The notes under the pieces were generated by a model. That model saw only the letters and a program-made list of their open reading frames with translations, was not told the DNA's origin and did not search any database. A program made the translations under genes and the position numbers. A stretch of DNA of 54,782 bases from a virus, in IMG/VR virus record IMGVR_UViG_3300025889_000152, positions 1-54,782 of that record; one strand, written 5' to 3'. Shown here piece by piece: positions 38,080 through 46,035 of this stretch (its first letter is position 1; each line of letters starts with the position of its first letter).

Positions 38080-38431
38080 TCCACAAGAGCCACAGGAGCC
38101 AAAAGGGTTTTTCTTTGTTTGGTTTCCTGTTATAGGCTTAGTTGCCATGCTTGGCATTGCATCATGGCAAACCAAGGCTATTGACAAGATCATTGCACTT
38201 ACTAAAAGTGCGCCTTCTATGCAGTCAGCTATGGCTACAGGGGAAGGGAGCAAGAAAACCCAATTAATAGGGTGTTACGCCCGTCTTGGGGTTTCCGATC
38301 CTGAGTCGGTAGCGAAATTAAACGCTTTGACTGAAGCCCAAGCAAATGATTTGCTTTACGAATGCAGGAAAGTATTACAAAAGAATTTAGAGCAGGAGAA
38401 CCTCAATGGCAGATCAAATTCGGGAGTTTAA
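38069..38431 (+). CDS. Single-pass membrane protein
   Basis: 120 residues; one N-terminal membrane helix (about 11-29, FFFVWFPVIGLVAMLGIAS) and a soluble helical domain with two Cys. Overlaps both neighbours. Function unknown. Confidence 0.55.
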   Translation: MANNPQEPQEPKGFFFVWFPVIGLVAMLGIASWQTKAIDKIIALTKSAPSMQSAMATGEGSKKTQLIGCYARLGVSDPESVAKLNALTEAQANDLLYECRKVLQKNLEQENLNGRSNSGV

Positions 38432-38732
38432 TAAGCAGTTTAATGAGCAGTGTCAACAAATGGCTGTATCTCAAAAAGTTATGGGTTACGCATCAAAATG
38501 GAGAGAAATAGTCGAACATTTTGTTATCTGGGGTATTGCCCCAATGGTCGGATTTCATTATTTACTTCAATTTTTAAGTTACGTTTTTAACCCTTGGTGG
38601 GCTTCTCACCTAGTCGGGTCTGCTTTTGTAACAGCAATTTGGCTGACAGACAGACTTCGTGCTGGCAATTTCGTTATTTTTAAACGGATTGCACACCTCG
38701 CTACTGCCTATATCTTGATTGCATTTCGGTGA
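38406..38732 (+). CDS. Multi-pass membrane protein
   Basis: 108 residues; amphipathic N-terminus then two or three membrane helices (about 36-60, 64-78 and 92-106). Directly upstream of the FtsK-type gene. It could provide the membrane anchor that phage FtsK-type protein lacks; inference from order. Confidence 0.55.
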   Translation: MADQIREFNKQFNEQCQQMAVSQKVMGYASKWREIVEHFVIWGIAPMVGFHYLLQFLSYVFNPWWASHLVGSAFVTAIWLTDRLRAGNFVIFKRIAHLATAYILIAFR

Positions 38733-38737
38733 TAATT

Positions 38738-40156
38738 ATGGACTTTTCAACTGTCGACACATCCAAATTCAATGAAGTGCAAAGACAGCTATGGGGAATG
38801 CACTTTGGGAAACCGCGATCGCCTAAAGTTTCTACTCAAGAGCCACAGCGATCGCCTTTTTCTGGCATTCAATTAGCACAACCTCAGACAGCTAAACATC
38901 CTATTACTCAAGCTCTAGCCGATATTGGCATAGGTGCTGAATGGATAGGGCAGAAAGAAAGCCCTTCATTCATTCGGCACTTAATTAAGCCATGCGCAGG
39001 GGTAAAAGTGGCAACTATACTCAAAGCTGTTGAAGACTTGCAAATGGCTTTGATGCTTGATGTACCGCCCTTAGTATGCGTTAAGCATGGCGCGATCGCC
39101 ATTGACTTACCGCGTCAAGATCGGCAAGCTGCAATGTTCTCTGATTTTTGGCAACCTTCCAAGAAATTAGAGGGTGCGATCGGGGTAAATATTGACGGAA
39201 AGTTAATTAAGGTTGATTTACGCAACCCCGATACTTGCCATTTTTTAGTTGGTGGGATGACTGGATCTGGTAAGTCGGTGTGGCTGCAAAGCTTCTACCT
39301 AAGTCTTGCTTTAGCCCACAGCCCCGATATGTTTCAGGCGATTATCTGCGATCCTAAGCGGGTGAGTTTTCCTATGATGCGCGAGTCTGCTCACCTAAGA
39401 ATGCCAATTATCTATGATGCCGAAAAAGCGGAGCCTGTACTAGCCGATTTAATCAATATCATGGAATATCGGTATGGATTGTTGGAGCAGTCCAATTGCC
39501 AAGATATTGCCGAATACAGCAAAAAAACAGGCAATTCTGAACCCACAATTCTATTCATTTGCGATGAGTTTGCAGACTTATTAGATGCTGCGGAAGATCG
39601 GAAAGGATGTGAAACTAAGTTGGTCAGATTAGCTCAAAAAGCAAGGGCGGCTGGCATCAATCTATGTCTTGGCACACAGCGCCCAGATCGTGATGTAGTA
39701 ACGCCTCGACTGCGTTCTAATCTGGTTGTCAGAATTGCTTTACGGGTTAAATCTATTCAGGATTCCGACATTATTTTAGGCGGCGGCGACAAGGCTATAA
39801 ATGCTACTTCATTGCTTGGTAAAGGAGATCTGTACTACGAGGGCGATCGCTTACAAGCTTTACTGCCAACCGAATCAGATTTTGCAATGTTGCCAAAGAA
39901 AGCATTAGCGATCGCCCCTGCAACTATTGATATTGAGTCTGAGGCTGTGAGCGATGATATTGAATCAGAATTGATTCAGGTATTAAGCGAACTTTCTCAA
40001 AAGAAAGGATGGCTTACCGCTTCTACTGTGAAGCAATTTAGCCGCCAATTTAAGAATGTTTCTCCCGATCAAATTAGGCAAATGTTTTTGTACATGGCAG
40101 CTAAAGGAATTGGTAAAACCCAAAAAGCTGATAGCGCTTTGGAGTGGTCAATATGA
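38738..40156 (+). CDS. FtsK/SpoIIIE-type DNA translocase
   Basis: 472 residues from the ATG at 38738 (GGTG upstream). Motor domain: Walker A GGMTGSGKSVWLQSF, AIICDPKRVSFPM, Walker B TILFICDEFADLL, and CLGTQRPDRDVVTPRLRSNL. A C-terminal winged helix (about 410-470) resembles the gamma domain that reads DNA. No membrane helices of its own; small membrane proteins flank it. Such motors move double-stranded DNA during division or conjugation. A role in plasmid-like maintenance or transfer is possible. Confidence 0.88.
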   Translation: MDFSTVDTSKFNEVQRQLWGMHFGKPRSPKVSTQEPQRSPFSGIQLAQPQTAKHPITQALADIGIGAEWIGQKESPSFIRHLIKPCAGVKVATILKAVEDLQMALMLDVPPLVCVKHGAIAIDLPRQDRQAAMFSDFWQPSKKLEGAIGVNIDGKLIKVDLRNPDTCHFLVGGMTGSGKSVWLQSFYLSLALAHSPDMFQAIICDPKRVSFPMMRESAHLRMPIIYDAEKAEPVLADLINIMEYRYGLLEQSNCQDIAEYSKKTGNSEPTILFICDEFADLLDAAEDRKGCETKLVRLAQKARAAGINLCLGTQRPDRDVVTPRLRSNLVVRIALRVKSIQDSDIILGGGDKAINATSLLGKGDLYYEGDRLQALLPTESDFAMLPKKALAIAPATIDIESEAVSDDIESELIQVLSELSQKKGWLTASTVKQFSRQFKNVSPDQIRQMFLYMAAKGIGKTQKADSALEWSI

Positions 40157-40284
40157 GGCGATCGCACAGCCCTATGTTTGCTTTTCTGATATTTGCGATC
40201 ATGTTTGTGTGGTTCTATTTTGTGACCGACATGGGCAAGCGAACTGTTGATGAACCTAGAAATATTATGGAGAAAAGACAATGA
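40153..40284 (+). CDS. Small single-pass membrane protein
   Basis: 43 residues, one membrane helix (MFAFLIFAIMFVWFYFVTD). ATG overlaps the translocase stop (ATGA), arguing for coupled expression. Confidence 0.6.
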   Translation: MRRSHSPMFAFLIFAIMFVWFYFVTDMGKRTVDEPRNIMEKRQ

Positions 40285-40436
40285 AAGCAAGCTATGAAAC
40301 TCAATTGGAAATTTCTTATATCAACAATCGACCTATCCCCGAAGGTCAGATTAGTGATAACGCTCTTGTTTTCTGGGGTTTTCTATTTTTCCTGTTCACT
40401 GGTTCTCTTTTTGCAATACTTGGAGGCGATCGCTGA
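40281..40436 (+). CDS. Small single-pass membrane protein
   Basis: 51 residues: soluble N-terminus (MKASYETQLEISYINNRPIP) and C-terminal membrane helix (ALVFWGFLFFLFTGSLFAIL). ATGA overlap with the previous gene. Ends GGDR through a GGAGG-HIP1 sequence that serves the next start. Confidence 0.6.
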   Translation: MKASYETQLEISYINNRPIPEGQISDNALVFWGFLFFLFTGSLFAILGGDR

Positions 40437-40561
40437 TGTCATCAACCTTTGAACTAGGCTACCCCCTCAACACCCTCAATTATCACCTTGTGCTGCTACT
40501 GCACTTAGGAGATGAAGCGATCGCAGGAATGATTCTTTATGTATGGGATGTGTGGCAATGA
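40436..40561 (+). CDS. Small hydrophobic protein
   Basis: 41 residues, MSSTFELGYPLNTLNYHLVL and a hydrophobic C-terminus. Start is TGATG with GGAGG and a HIP1 spacer upstream. Function unknown. Confidence 0.5.
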   Translation: MSSTFELGYPLNTLNYHLVLLLHLGDEAIAGMILYVWDVWQ

Positions 40562-40755
40562 AACCTCAAATTATTTACGATGGCAAATCCCTTGACGGCG
40601 ATCGCCCCTCAACATTCAGCCAAGATTGTCGGCAACTAGCGCGAACAACTGCCATAGCGTCAACTGTCGCGATCGCCTTGCCCTTGGGTGTAGTAGCGGC
40701 GGTTGTGTACGGTATTTCAGAAGCTGTTCACGCTGCAAAGGAGCTTGAAGGATGA
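40558..40755 (+). CDS. Small single-pass membrane protein
   Basis: 65 residues from the ATG at 40558 (ATGA overlap). Helix TAIASTVAIALPLGVVAAVV near 32-51 after a basic Arg/Cys segment. Part of the small membrane-gene stack. Confidence 0.6.
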   Translation: MKPQIIYDGKSLDGDRPSTFSQDCRQLARTTAIASTVAIALPLGVVAAVVYGISEAVHAAKELEG

Positions 40756-40916
40756 AAGGATTCGCAAAGATTTATGAAGTTCCCCTTGGGGCTTTCATTA
40801 TGATTGATGGAAAACCAGTAAAGTGTAAGTCGCGTTGCAAAATAGGCGATCGCGTCTATTTCAATGGCGAAGAAATTTTTGATGCTCTTGACGCTGTGAC
40901 TGAATGGTGGCAATAG
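40752..40916 (+). CDS. Small hypothetical protein
   Basis: 54 residues, MKGFAKIYEVPLGAFIMIDG then CKSRCKIGDRVYFNG: a small beta-barrel (SH3-like) is likely. ATGA overlap with the previous gene; ends one base before the next. Confidence 0.55.
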   Translation: MKGFAKIYEVPLGAFIMIDGKPVKCKSRCKIGDRVYFNGEEIFDALDAVTEWWQ

Positions 40917-41132
40917 ATGAGTAAAAAGCCGCGCCGCGATCTCGCAACTAAAGAAGATTGTGCTGAGATTTACCGATTAGCACAGATTCTCGGCAAGAGG
41001 TGCAAAGCCAGTAATATTGATGCAAGCAAAATCCCAATTACTTGCAAAAAGGTAATCGAATCACACTATATTTTGGCTGATGATGGTAGCTACATTAGAA
41101 GGTATGGAGGCAAGAAATACCATGATATCTAA
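40917..41132 (+). CDS. Small basic protein
   Basis: 71 residues, MSKKPRRDLATKEDCAEIYR, basic helical. Possibly DNA or RNA binding. No family recognised. Confidence 0.5.
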   Translation: MSKKPRRDLATKEDCAEIYRLAQILGKRCKASNIDASKIPITCKKVIESHYILADDGSYIRRYGGKKYHDI

Positions 41133-41340
41133 AATCCACGCTGACATGATCGCAGGGCATAAAGCGGCGATCGCTGCCCTAGAGCAATCAATAGCAGCAA
41201 GAGAAGCCAATGCAACTTCAAGCTATTATGGCGTATTGCCGTTTACCGCAATCAGCACAATTCATCAAACTGAATTGAAGCAACTTGAACAACTCAACAC
41301 TGAACTAAGGAACATGGAGGCAATATATGGGAAAGCATAA
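41122..41340 (+). CDS. Small helical protein
   Basis: 72 residues from the ATG at 41122, preceded by GGAGG; the ORF start at 41080 lies in another gene. Mostly a coiled coil rich in Ala, Glu and Gln. Function unknown. Confidence 0.55.
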   Translation: MISKIHADMIAGHKAAIAALEQSIAAREANATSSYYGVLPFTAISTIHQTELKQLEQLNTELRNMEAIYGKA

Positions 41341-41659
41341 CCCTGATTACATCAACAATTTGAATGCTTACGATGCGTGGCTTTATTGCAACAAGAATAT
41401 TGCTGAAGCTGCTAAATATATCGGCGTTACCCAATCGGAAATCAAGGCGGCGATCGCATGGGTGAAGCAAATTCCAGTCACTTCCCAAAATGAATTTGAT
41501 CCTGAAACGGGTCGTGTCATTCTCAAAAACCCTGCTCACAGGGAAGAATATAATCGGTTGGTTCGATATCGAAGTGAGGCTGTGGCGTACAATTATGCAA
41601 GGTGCGTCACGCTTAATCTAGGTAGGGGTGCGTCACACCATTCAGATAGAAAAAGGTAG
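41327..41659 (+). CDS. Putative HTH protein
   Basis: 110 residues. NIAEAAKYIGVTQSEIKAAI is a plausible helix-turn-helix. Basic C-terminus (RGASHHSDRKR). Overlaps its neighbour by 14 bp. Preceded by GGAGG. Regulator of the rightward operon is possible. Confidence 0.5.
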   Translation: MGKHNPDYINNLNAYDAWLYCNKNIAEAAKYIGVTQSEIKAAIAWVKQIPVTSQNEFDPETGRVILKNPAHREEYNRLVRYRSEAVAYNYARCVTLNLGRGASHHSDRKR

Positions 41660-41661
41660 CT

Positions 41662-41856
41662 ATGCAATATTTGTTTTTTCTTTTGCAAGCGGCGATCGCC
41701 TATACTTCCAAGCTTTATCTTGGGCTAAAGAGGGCTGTTTGCTTTCGCCTATGGAAACGGAACCGCGATCGCCTAACACTAGAACAATTTCTGCAAAGCC
41801 TTGAATTGGAATATTATGAAGCGTTTATTGAAGATTTATATAGAGGTGAAAAATGA
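41662..41856 (+). CDS. Small hypothetical protein with hydrophobic N-terminus
   Basis: 64 residues; hydrophobic N-terminus (MQYLFFLLQAAIAYTSKLYL), then basic and acidic helices. The stop overlaps the next ATG by 4 bp. Function unknown. Confidence 0.5.
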   Translation: MQYLFFLLQAAIAYTSKLYLGLKRAVCFRLWKRNRDRLTLEQFLQSLELEYYEAFIEDLYRGEK

Positions 41857-42236
41857 CTGCATCAAAGGAAGACTGCACCGCTTTTGAATTGGCTAATGAG
41901 CAAAATCGCCAAATTCAAGAGCGCGATCGCGAGATTGAAGAACTTCAAGCCTCTCTCAGGAACCATCATGAGCAGTTTGATAATCTTCGGCTTGGGGCTG
42001 AAGTGACGTACAAGGCGATCGCTATGATGCTTGAAGCCCTGAAAGGCGATCGCAAGCCCGATGAAATTAGGGATGTTGATGGCGTGATGGTGAAATTTAG
42101 AAATTATGATGATACTCTTACTCATCATCAGAAAAATATAATCATCGGCAATATCCAACGGGCGATCGGCAATGAGTCCAGCAAGCTCAAGGGGCGCAAG
42201 CTGATTGACATTTCCTATGATGAGCAACCCTTCTAA
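41853..42236 (+). CDS. Coiled-coil hypothetical protein
   Basis: 127 residues; a charged coiled coil (about 10-45), then a polar domain. Stop/start overlap (TAATG) with the nuclease gene suggests they work together. Confidence 0.55.
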   Translation: MTASKEDCTAFELANEQNRQIQERDREIEELQASLRNHHEQFDNLRLGAEVTYKAIAMMLEALKGDRKPDEIRDVDGVMVKFRNYDDTLTHHQKNIIIGNIQRAIGNESSKLKGRKLIDISYDEQPF

Positions 42237-42574
42237 TGGCTTCTCAATTAGAAATAACTTTTGCTCAACTCTGGGTAGCCTACTATCCAGAGATTGACTT
42301 ACATAGTGAGTGGCGCTTCGCACCGCCTAGAAGATTCCGCTTTGACTTTGCACATCTGCCTAGCAAGATAGCGATCGAGTTGCAGGGCGGGATCTTTAGC
42401 CCCAATACTAGGCACATTAACGGGGCGGCGCTGCTTAAGGAACATGAGAAGCTAAACCTAGCAGCATCTCTAGGCTGGCGCATATTCTACATCTCAATCA
42501 AGACGGTTGACGACATTGCTATATATGAGCAGATTGCACAAGCGATCGCCAACTCATCGCCAGAAAAAACATAG
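42236..42574 (+). CDS. PD-(D/E)xK-type endonuclease (VSR/DUF559-like)
   Basis: 112 residues. LEITFAQLWVAYYPEIDLHS, RRFRFDFAHLPSKIAIELQG (Asp and the Glu-x-Gln of the metal site) and the final GWRIFYIS strand match small restriction-endonuclease-like enzymes. Possibly a nickase or resolvase. Its stop codon lies inside copy 4 of the 75-bp element. Confidence 0.7.
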   Translation: MASQLEITFAQLWVAYYPEIDLHSEWRFAPPRRFRFDFAHLPSKIAIELQGGIFSPNTRHINGAALLKEHEKLNLAASLGWRIFYISIKTVDDIAIYEQIAQAIANSSPEKT

Positions 42575-42638
42575 GGGGGTTCCCCAAAACGAAACCCTTG
42601 TATATATTCTTGAGAGGGAGAAATATTTTTGTAGAATT
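42564..42638 (+). repeat. Dispersed 75-bp element, copy 4
   Basis: ACATAGGGGGGTTCCCC, AAAACGAAACCC, TTGTATATATTCTTGAGAGG, AAATATTTTTGTAGAATT. It supplies the stop of the nuclease gene and lies before a convergent gene. Confidence 0.85.
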
Positions 42639-42681
42639 ATGTGATGATATATCAGTCTCCATCGATTTCCCCTCTATAGTT

Positions 42682-42724
42682 AAGCGATCGCCTGTCACTC
42701 TCTACAGATAGGCGATCGCTTTTG
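42682..42724. terminator. HIP1-built terminator between convergent genes
   Basis: AAGCGATCGCC pairs with GGCGATCGCTT, followed by TTTG on the plus strand. It separates the rightward operon from the leftward portal gene. Confidence 0.7.
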
Positions 42725-44773
42725 TTATTCCCTAATATTTGGATTTGCTTTAGCGTCTCTTGGAGCGGGTTCACCTTTTAGCACTGTGTCTAAAGTTGGT
42801 TTAGCTCTGCTGACTGATGGCTGCCAATTTTTAGGAGAGTCAAGATATTTCATCAGGGCTAGTTTCAACATTTCAGCATCAGGACTGCCGACTGATGCAA
42901 GTTTGCTGTAAGCCGTCATCAGGCGATTGGGATCGATTGGTAAACTTGAGCCTATACCATCTGCCGCATCCTCGGACATTGGTTGCGACAAATAGGTTCC
43001 TACCATTTGAAGATTAACCGTGTCGCCTGATCGTTCTAACACATCCTCAATCGATACATCTACAGGTAGATTTCCTGCTGTTCCCAAGATTTGCAAGGCA
43101 GTGGTCTTATCCACGATATCTTTCAAAACCATGTCCGAAACAGCTTTCATCAAATCAGGATTAGGATTAAACGGCGCACGTCCTGCACTAGCCGCTTTAG
43201 CCTCCTCTGCTATGAGTTCACTTTCTCTTGCAGTTGAATACCATTCAGGCAACAGTCCGTAATCCTTCAAAAGATTCTTGAAAGTTTGACCTGAAATTAG
43301 ACCATCGCCTTGCAGTTGACGGAAGAAGCTGAATGTATTTGGATCGCCTGACTTGCGATCGATTTGAGGATTAAGGATGATATAGCCTGATAGCCCACCT
43401 TCATCTAAGAAGTGTCCAGTTGCTTCTAGAACGTGCTTTATGCAATCGCAGAAATTTCTACAGGCTAGGTCTAGGGTTGAGTCGATGGTTAGTAGTTGGG
43501 CAGTCGTGGTAAATGCTGCTTGGCGATCGCTGGGAGTTTTGAGATATTCAGTTTCCATGAAACCGATATCTCGTTTAATCTTGTCGATTTTCCCCTCGGT
43601 GAAGGAGAGGGTGACGGGTGAAGGGATTAGCCAATAGGGTTTAGTGCCTGATGGCGTATTAAGCACTTTGCCAGGCGAAATAATAATATCGTCAATGACC
43701 TGACCGTTAGGATTATCGATCGCCAATACAGGCACATTACAAAGGTGATGGATATATTCAAGGTCAGACTCATTGTTATAAAGCTTCAGATTAAGCTCTG
43801 CGAGAGCTTTTAGACTTGGTTCGGACTCGCCAAATTTAATAAAGTTGCCAGTATGAACCATGTATAAGGGGATTTCGCCTATGGATATTTCCCCCTCCTC
43901 GATGATTTCAAAATCGGCGATCGTGCGATTATTCTCAAATTTAGCTACACTTTCGCGCACTTCCTTTGGCATATCCTCAAACTTTGCGTCCTGTTTGAGC
44001 CTGAATAATTGGTATGTGACATACCTTGGAGCCGATGGGTTTTCAGGATCGCCAAATAACTTAAATACGCGATAATGCTCAACTTCAATTTCGCCAAAAT
44101 CGCTGTTAGGGTCGGCGGCGATCGCATACTCTCTGACGGTTGCCTGTACTAAAGTATCATGACCATTAATTTTGATCGTGCGCCAATTCAGTACATTTGA
44201 CGCTTCAATCGCGATCCAGTATGGGCGGCGTTGGTCTGCTGCTTCGCGATACTCTGCCAAATTTGTAGCGGGTTGGATATTTGCGTAGTCAACCATGATA
44301 TAGGTATGACCATCCCTGAGCGCTTCCTTGAACCGTGAGAATAGAAACAAGTCTCCATCAGTATGATCACCGTCAATGTTTTCCCATAGCGGCGCGAATC
44401 CCGTTTGTAGGGTTTCTTCTGGACTATGCCATAGAGCAAAGGGCATATCCATTTTCTCTAACCCATTGCTAAAAGATAGTGTCGTAAACCTTTCGATCGC
44501 TTGCCCAAATTTGTTGTCATATGGCGATCGCGCAAGCCTCTTTTCGTAATCGTCTTTTTCCTCACCATTGGACTTAATTAAGTATTTTTCGGCTTCCCTT
44601 GTATAGCGGATAGTGCCATCTTCGTTATACTTTAACCATGAGCCAGTCGCGATCGCCTTCAACCGTTTCCAAAGGGGGGCTTGATGGAGATAGGCAATAT
44701 TCTTATAGCTAGGTAAATCTTTATTCTGTGGGCTTTCGGTGAAACTGAGTGATGATGAGATATTGGATGCCAT
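42725..44773 (-). CDS. Portal protein (DUF4055-like)
   Basis: 682 residues from the ATG at 44773. Long alpha/beta protein with YTREAEKYLIKSNGEEKDDY, RAFGQAIERF-type N-terminal helices, HTYIMVDYANIQP, PLYMVHTGNF, NNESDLEYIHHLCNVPVLAI and MLKLALMKYL, in the style of podovirus portals of the DUF4055 group. Portals form the dodecameric DNA gate. It is read opposite to the terminase gene, with overlapping start codons, unusual for a packaging cluster. Confidence 0.75.
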   Translation of the reverse strand: MASNISSSLSFTESPQNKDLPSYKNIAYLHQAPLWKRLKAIATGSWLKYNEDGTIRYTREAEKYLIKSNGEEKDDYEKRLARSPYDNKFGQAIERFTTLSFSNGLEKMDMPFALWHSPEETLQTGFAPLWENIDGDHTDGDLFLFSRFKEALRDGHTYIMVDYANIQPATNLAEYREAADQRRPYWIAIEASNVLNWRTIKINGHDTLVQATVREYAIAADPNSDFGEIEVEHYRVFKLFGDPENPSAPRYVTYQLFRLKQDAKFEDMPKEVRESVAKFENNRTIADFEIIEEGEISIGEIPLYMVHTGNFIKFGESEPSLKALAELNLKLYNNESDLEYIHHLCNVPVLAIDNPNGQVIDDIIISPGKVLNTPSGTKPYWLIPSPVTLSFTEGKIDKIKRDIGFMETEYLKTPSDRQAAFTTTAQLLTIDSTLDLACRNFCDCIKHVLEATGHFLDEGGLSGYIILNPQIDRKSGDPNTFSFFRQLQGDGLISGQTFKNLLKDYGLLPEWYSTARESELIAEEAKAASAGRAPFNPNPDLMKAVSDMVLKDIVDKTTALQILGTAGNLPVDVSIEDVLERSGDTVNLQMVGTYLSQPMSEDAADGIGSSLPIDPNRLMTAYSKLASVGSPDAEMLKLALMKYLDSPKNWQPSVSRAKPTLDTVLKGEPAPRDAKANPNIRE

Positions 44774-45146
44774 GACAAAACCCATTAAAACGGGGAGAGA
44801 TGCTACTAAGCATAATCTTACACCTCAACGCAAGGAGATTATAGAAAGGGCGGCTAGGGCTGGCTGTTCCTTAAAGCAGATTGCTTGTTTATTGGGTCTA
44901 AGTAAGAGGACTTTGGAAGAGTGGATCACTCGTCCTGATGTGGAAGATGTTTATCAAGCGGCGAAAATGAATGCGATTTTGAATGTGGCGGATATGTTAT
45001 ATAATCTCGCACTTGCAGGAGACCTTAACGCGCAAATATTTTATTTACGATGTCAGGCTGGCTGGCGCGTGGCTACTAATGATGTCGTTCAGGCTGACGT
45101 GGAGGATCAAGTGACAATTTATTTGCCCGAAAATGGTAGGGACTAA
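44772..45146 (+). CDS. terS: Terminase small subunit
   Basis: 124 residues from the ATG at 44772; a GTG at 44739 would overlap the portal gene more. KQIACLLGLSKRTLEEWI is a DNA-binding helix-turn-helix, followed by AAKMNAILNVADMLYNLALA and NAQIFYLRCQAGW, characteristic of small terminases that bind the packaging site. Start overlaps the portal start in CATG. Confidence 0.78.
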   Translation: MTKPIKTGRDATKHNLTPQRKEIIERAARAGCSLKQIACLLGLSKRTLEEWITRPDVEDVYQAAKMNAILNVADMLYNLALAGDLNAQIFYLRCQAGWRVATNDVVQADVEDQVTIYLPENGRD

Positions 45147-45150
45147 GGGT

Positions 45151-45231
45151 TTCAGGGTATAATAATAAAATACTCCCGCGTGTTTACGAGACACCGAGAG
45201 CGTGAGTCAACCTAGTATCAGTAGGCAAACT
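45151..45231 (+). promoter_or_regulatory. Homing-endonuclease leader 1
   Basis: TTTCAGGGTATAAT promoter (-10 at 45158-45163), a hairpin (CTCCCGC/GCGTGAG with GTGT/ACAC inside), then CAACCTAGTATCAGTAGGCA just before the ATG. The last block forms CCTA/TAGG and may hide the start. Leaders 2 and 3 share this order. Confidence 0.7.
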
Positions 45232-45771
45232 ATGAGTATTGTAAGTGAAATCTGGAAAGATGTTGTAGGCTACGAAGGGTTTTATCAAGTTTCTAATTTG
45301 GGTCGTGTCAGAAGTTGCGATCGCTATATTGAGTTTCATAGAGGGACTAGGCTCCACAAGGGTAAGCTTCTACGTCCTAGAGAAAGGGCTGGCTATCTTG
45401 CGGTTGCTTTATCTGCTTATGGCATTCAAAAGGATAAGAATATCCATATTCTTGTCGCTGAAGCTTTTCATGGTGATCGTCCACGAGGTTTTCAAGTCAA
45501 TCATATTGACGCTGACAAGCATAACAATTGCGCCTCAAATCTTGAGTTTATTAGCCCTTCCGACAATACCAAACACGCATATTCTATGGGTAGAATATCT
45601 CAGCTTGGCGAGAAGAACAATCAGGCTACGATTACTGATTCTGACGTTCGCCAAATTCGCCATTACTTGGCTAGTGGTATGACAGTTACAGGCGTTGCTC
45701 GACTTCTTGGGTTTACCGTTGCTGTCGTCTCTGGCATTAATGTTGGGCGCACTTGGAAACATATTCAATAG
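45232..45771 (+). CDS. Homing endonuclease, NUMOD4-HNH type (1)
   Basis: 179 residues from the ATG at 45232 (equivalent to copies 2 and 3). NUMOD4 (EIWKDVVGYEGFYQVSNLGR), HNH core (VAEAFHGDRPRGFQVNHIDA, CASNLEFISPSDN) and a C-terminal helix-turn-helix. Free-standing mobile endonuclease inserted between the small terminase and the next gene. Confidence 0.9.
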   Translation: MSIVSEIWKDVVGYEGFYQVSNLGRVRSCDRYIEFHRGTRLHKGKLLRPRERAGYLAVALSAYGIQKDKNIHILVAEAFHGDRPRGFQVNHIDADKHNNCASNLEFISPSDNTKHAYSMGRISQLGEKNNQATITDSDVRQIRHYLASGMTVTGVARLLGFTVAVVSGINVGRTWKHIQ

Positions 45772-45782
45772 CAAATAGCAAT

Positions 45783-45814
45783 AACCGCGATCGCATAGAG
45801 TAGCGATCGCGGTT
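45783..45814. other. HIP1-pair hairpin
   Basis: AACCGCGATCGC pairs with GCGATCGCGGTT. Follows the homing endonuclease stop. No T-run; possible 3'-end structure. Confidence 0.55.
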
Positions 45815-45822
45815 ACCAGAAA

Positions 45823-45996
45823 TTAGCGGGTTTTTCGATAAACTTGGGTTTCAGTTGATTCGACTTTTGTGACTAGAACATCACTGAAGGTTTCAAAAAG
45901 GCTGTCAGCGATCATGATCGCGTCTCCTTTAAACCAGTGACGTTTTTTGTGAATCCACTCGGTGCTTTGTGCATCTTTTGCGTAAATGTTATACAT
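45823..45996 (-). CDS. Small hypothetical protein, paralogue of 47349
   Basis: 57 residues from the ATG at 45996 (GGGA upstream). MYNIYAKDAQSTEWIHKKRH...ADSLFETFSDVLVTKVES resembles the protein at 47349 (MKYVIYAKRTRLSPWVKID...VKVEHED). Lone leftward gene here. Function unknown. Confidence 0.6.
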   Translation of the reverse strand: MYNIYAKDAQSTEWIHKKRHWFKGDAIMIADSLFETFSDVLVTKVESTETQVYRKTR

Positions 45997-46035
45997 AAAT
46001 ATTCCCTTTCTATGCAAAGTATTTTAGCTTGAATT

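Noticed and set aside
3066-42638. 75-bp element as late promoter
   Set aside because: TTGAGA and TAGAAT are present, but two copies face convergent genes and one faces against a leftward operon, so a simple promoter role does not fit.
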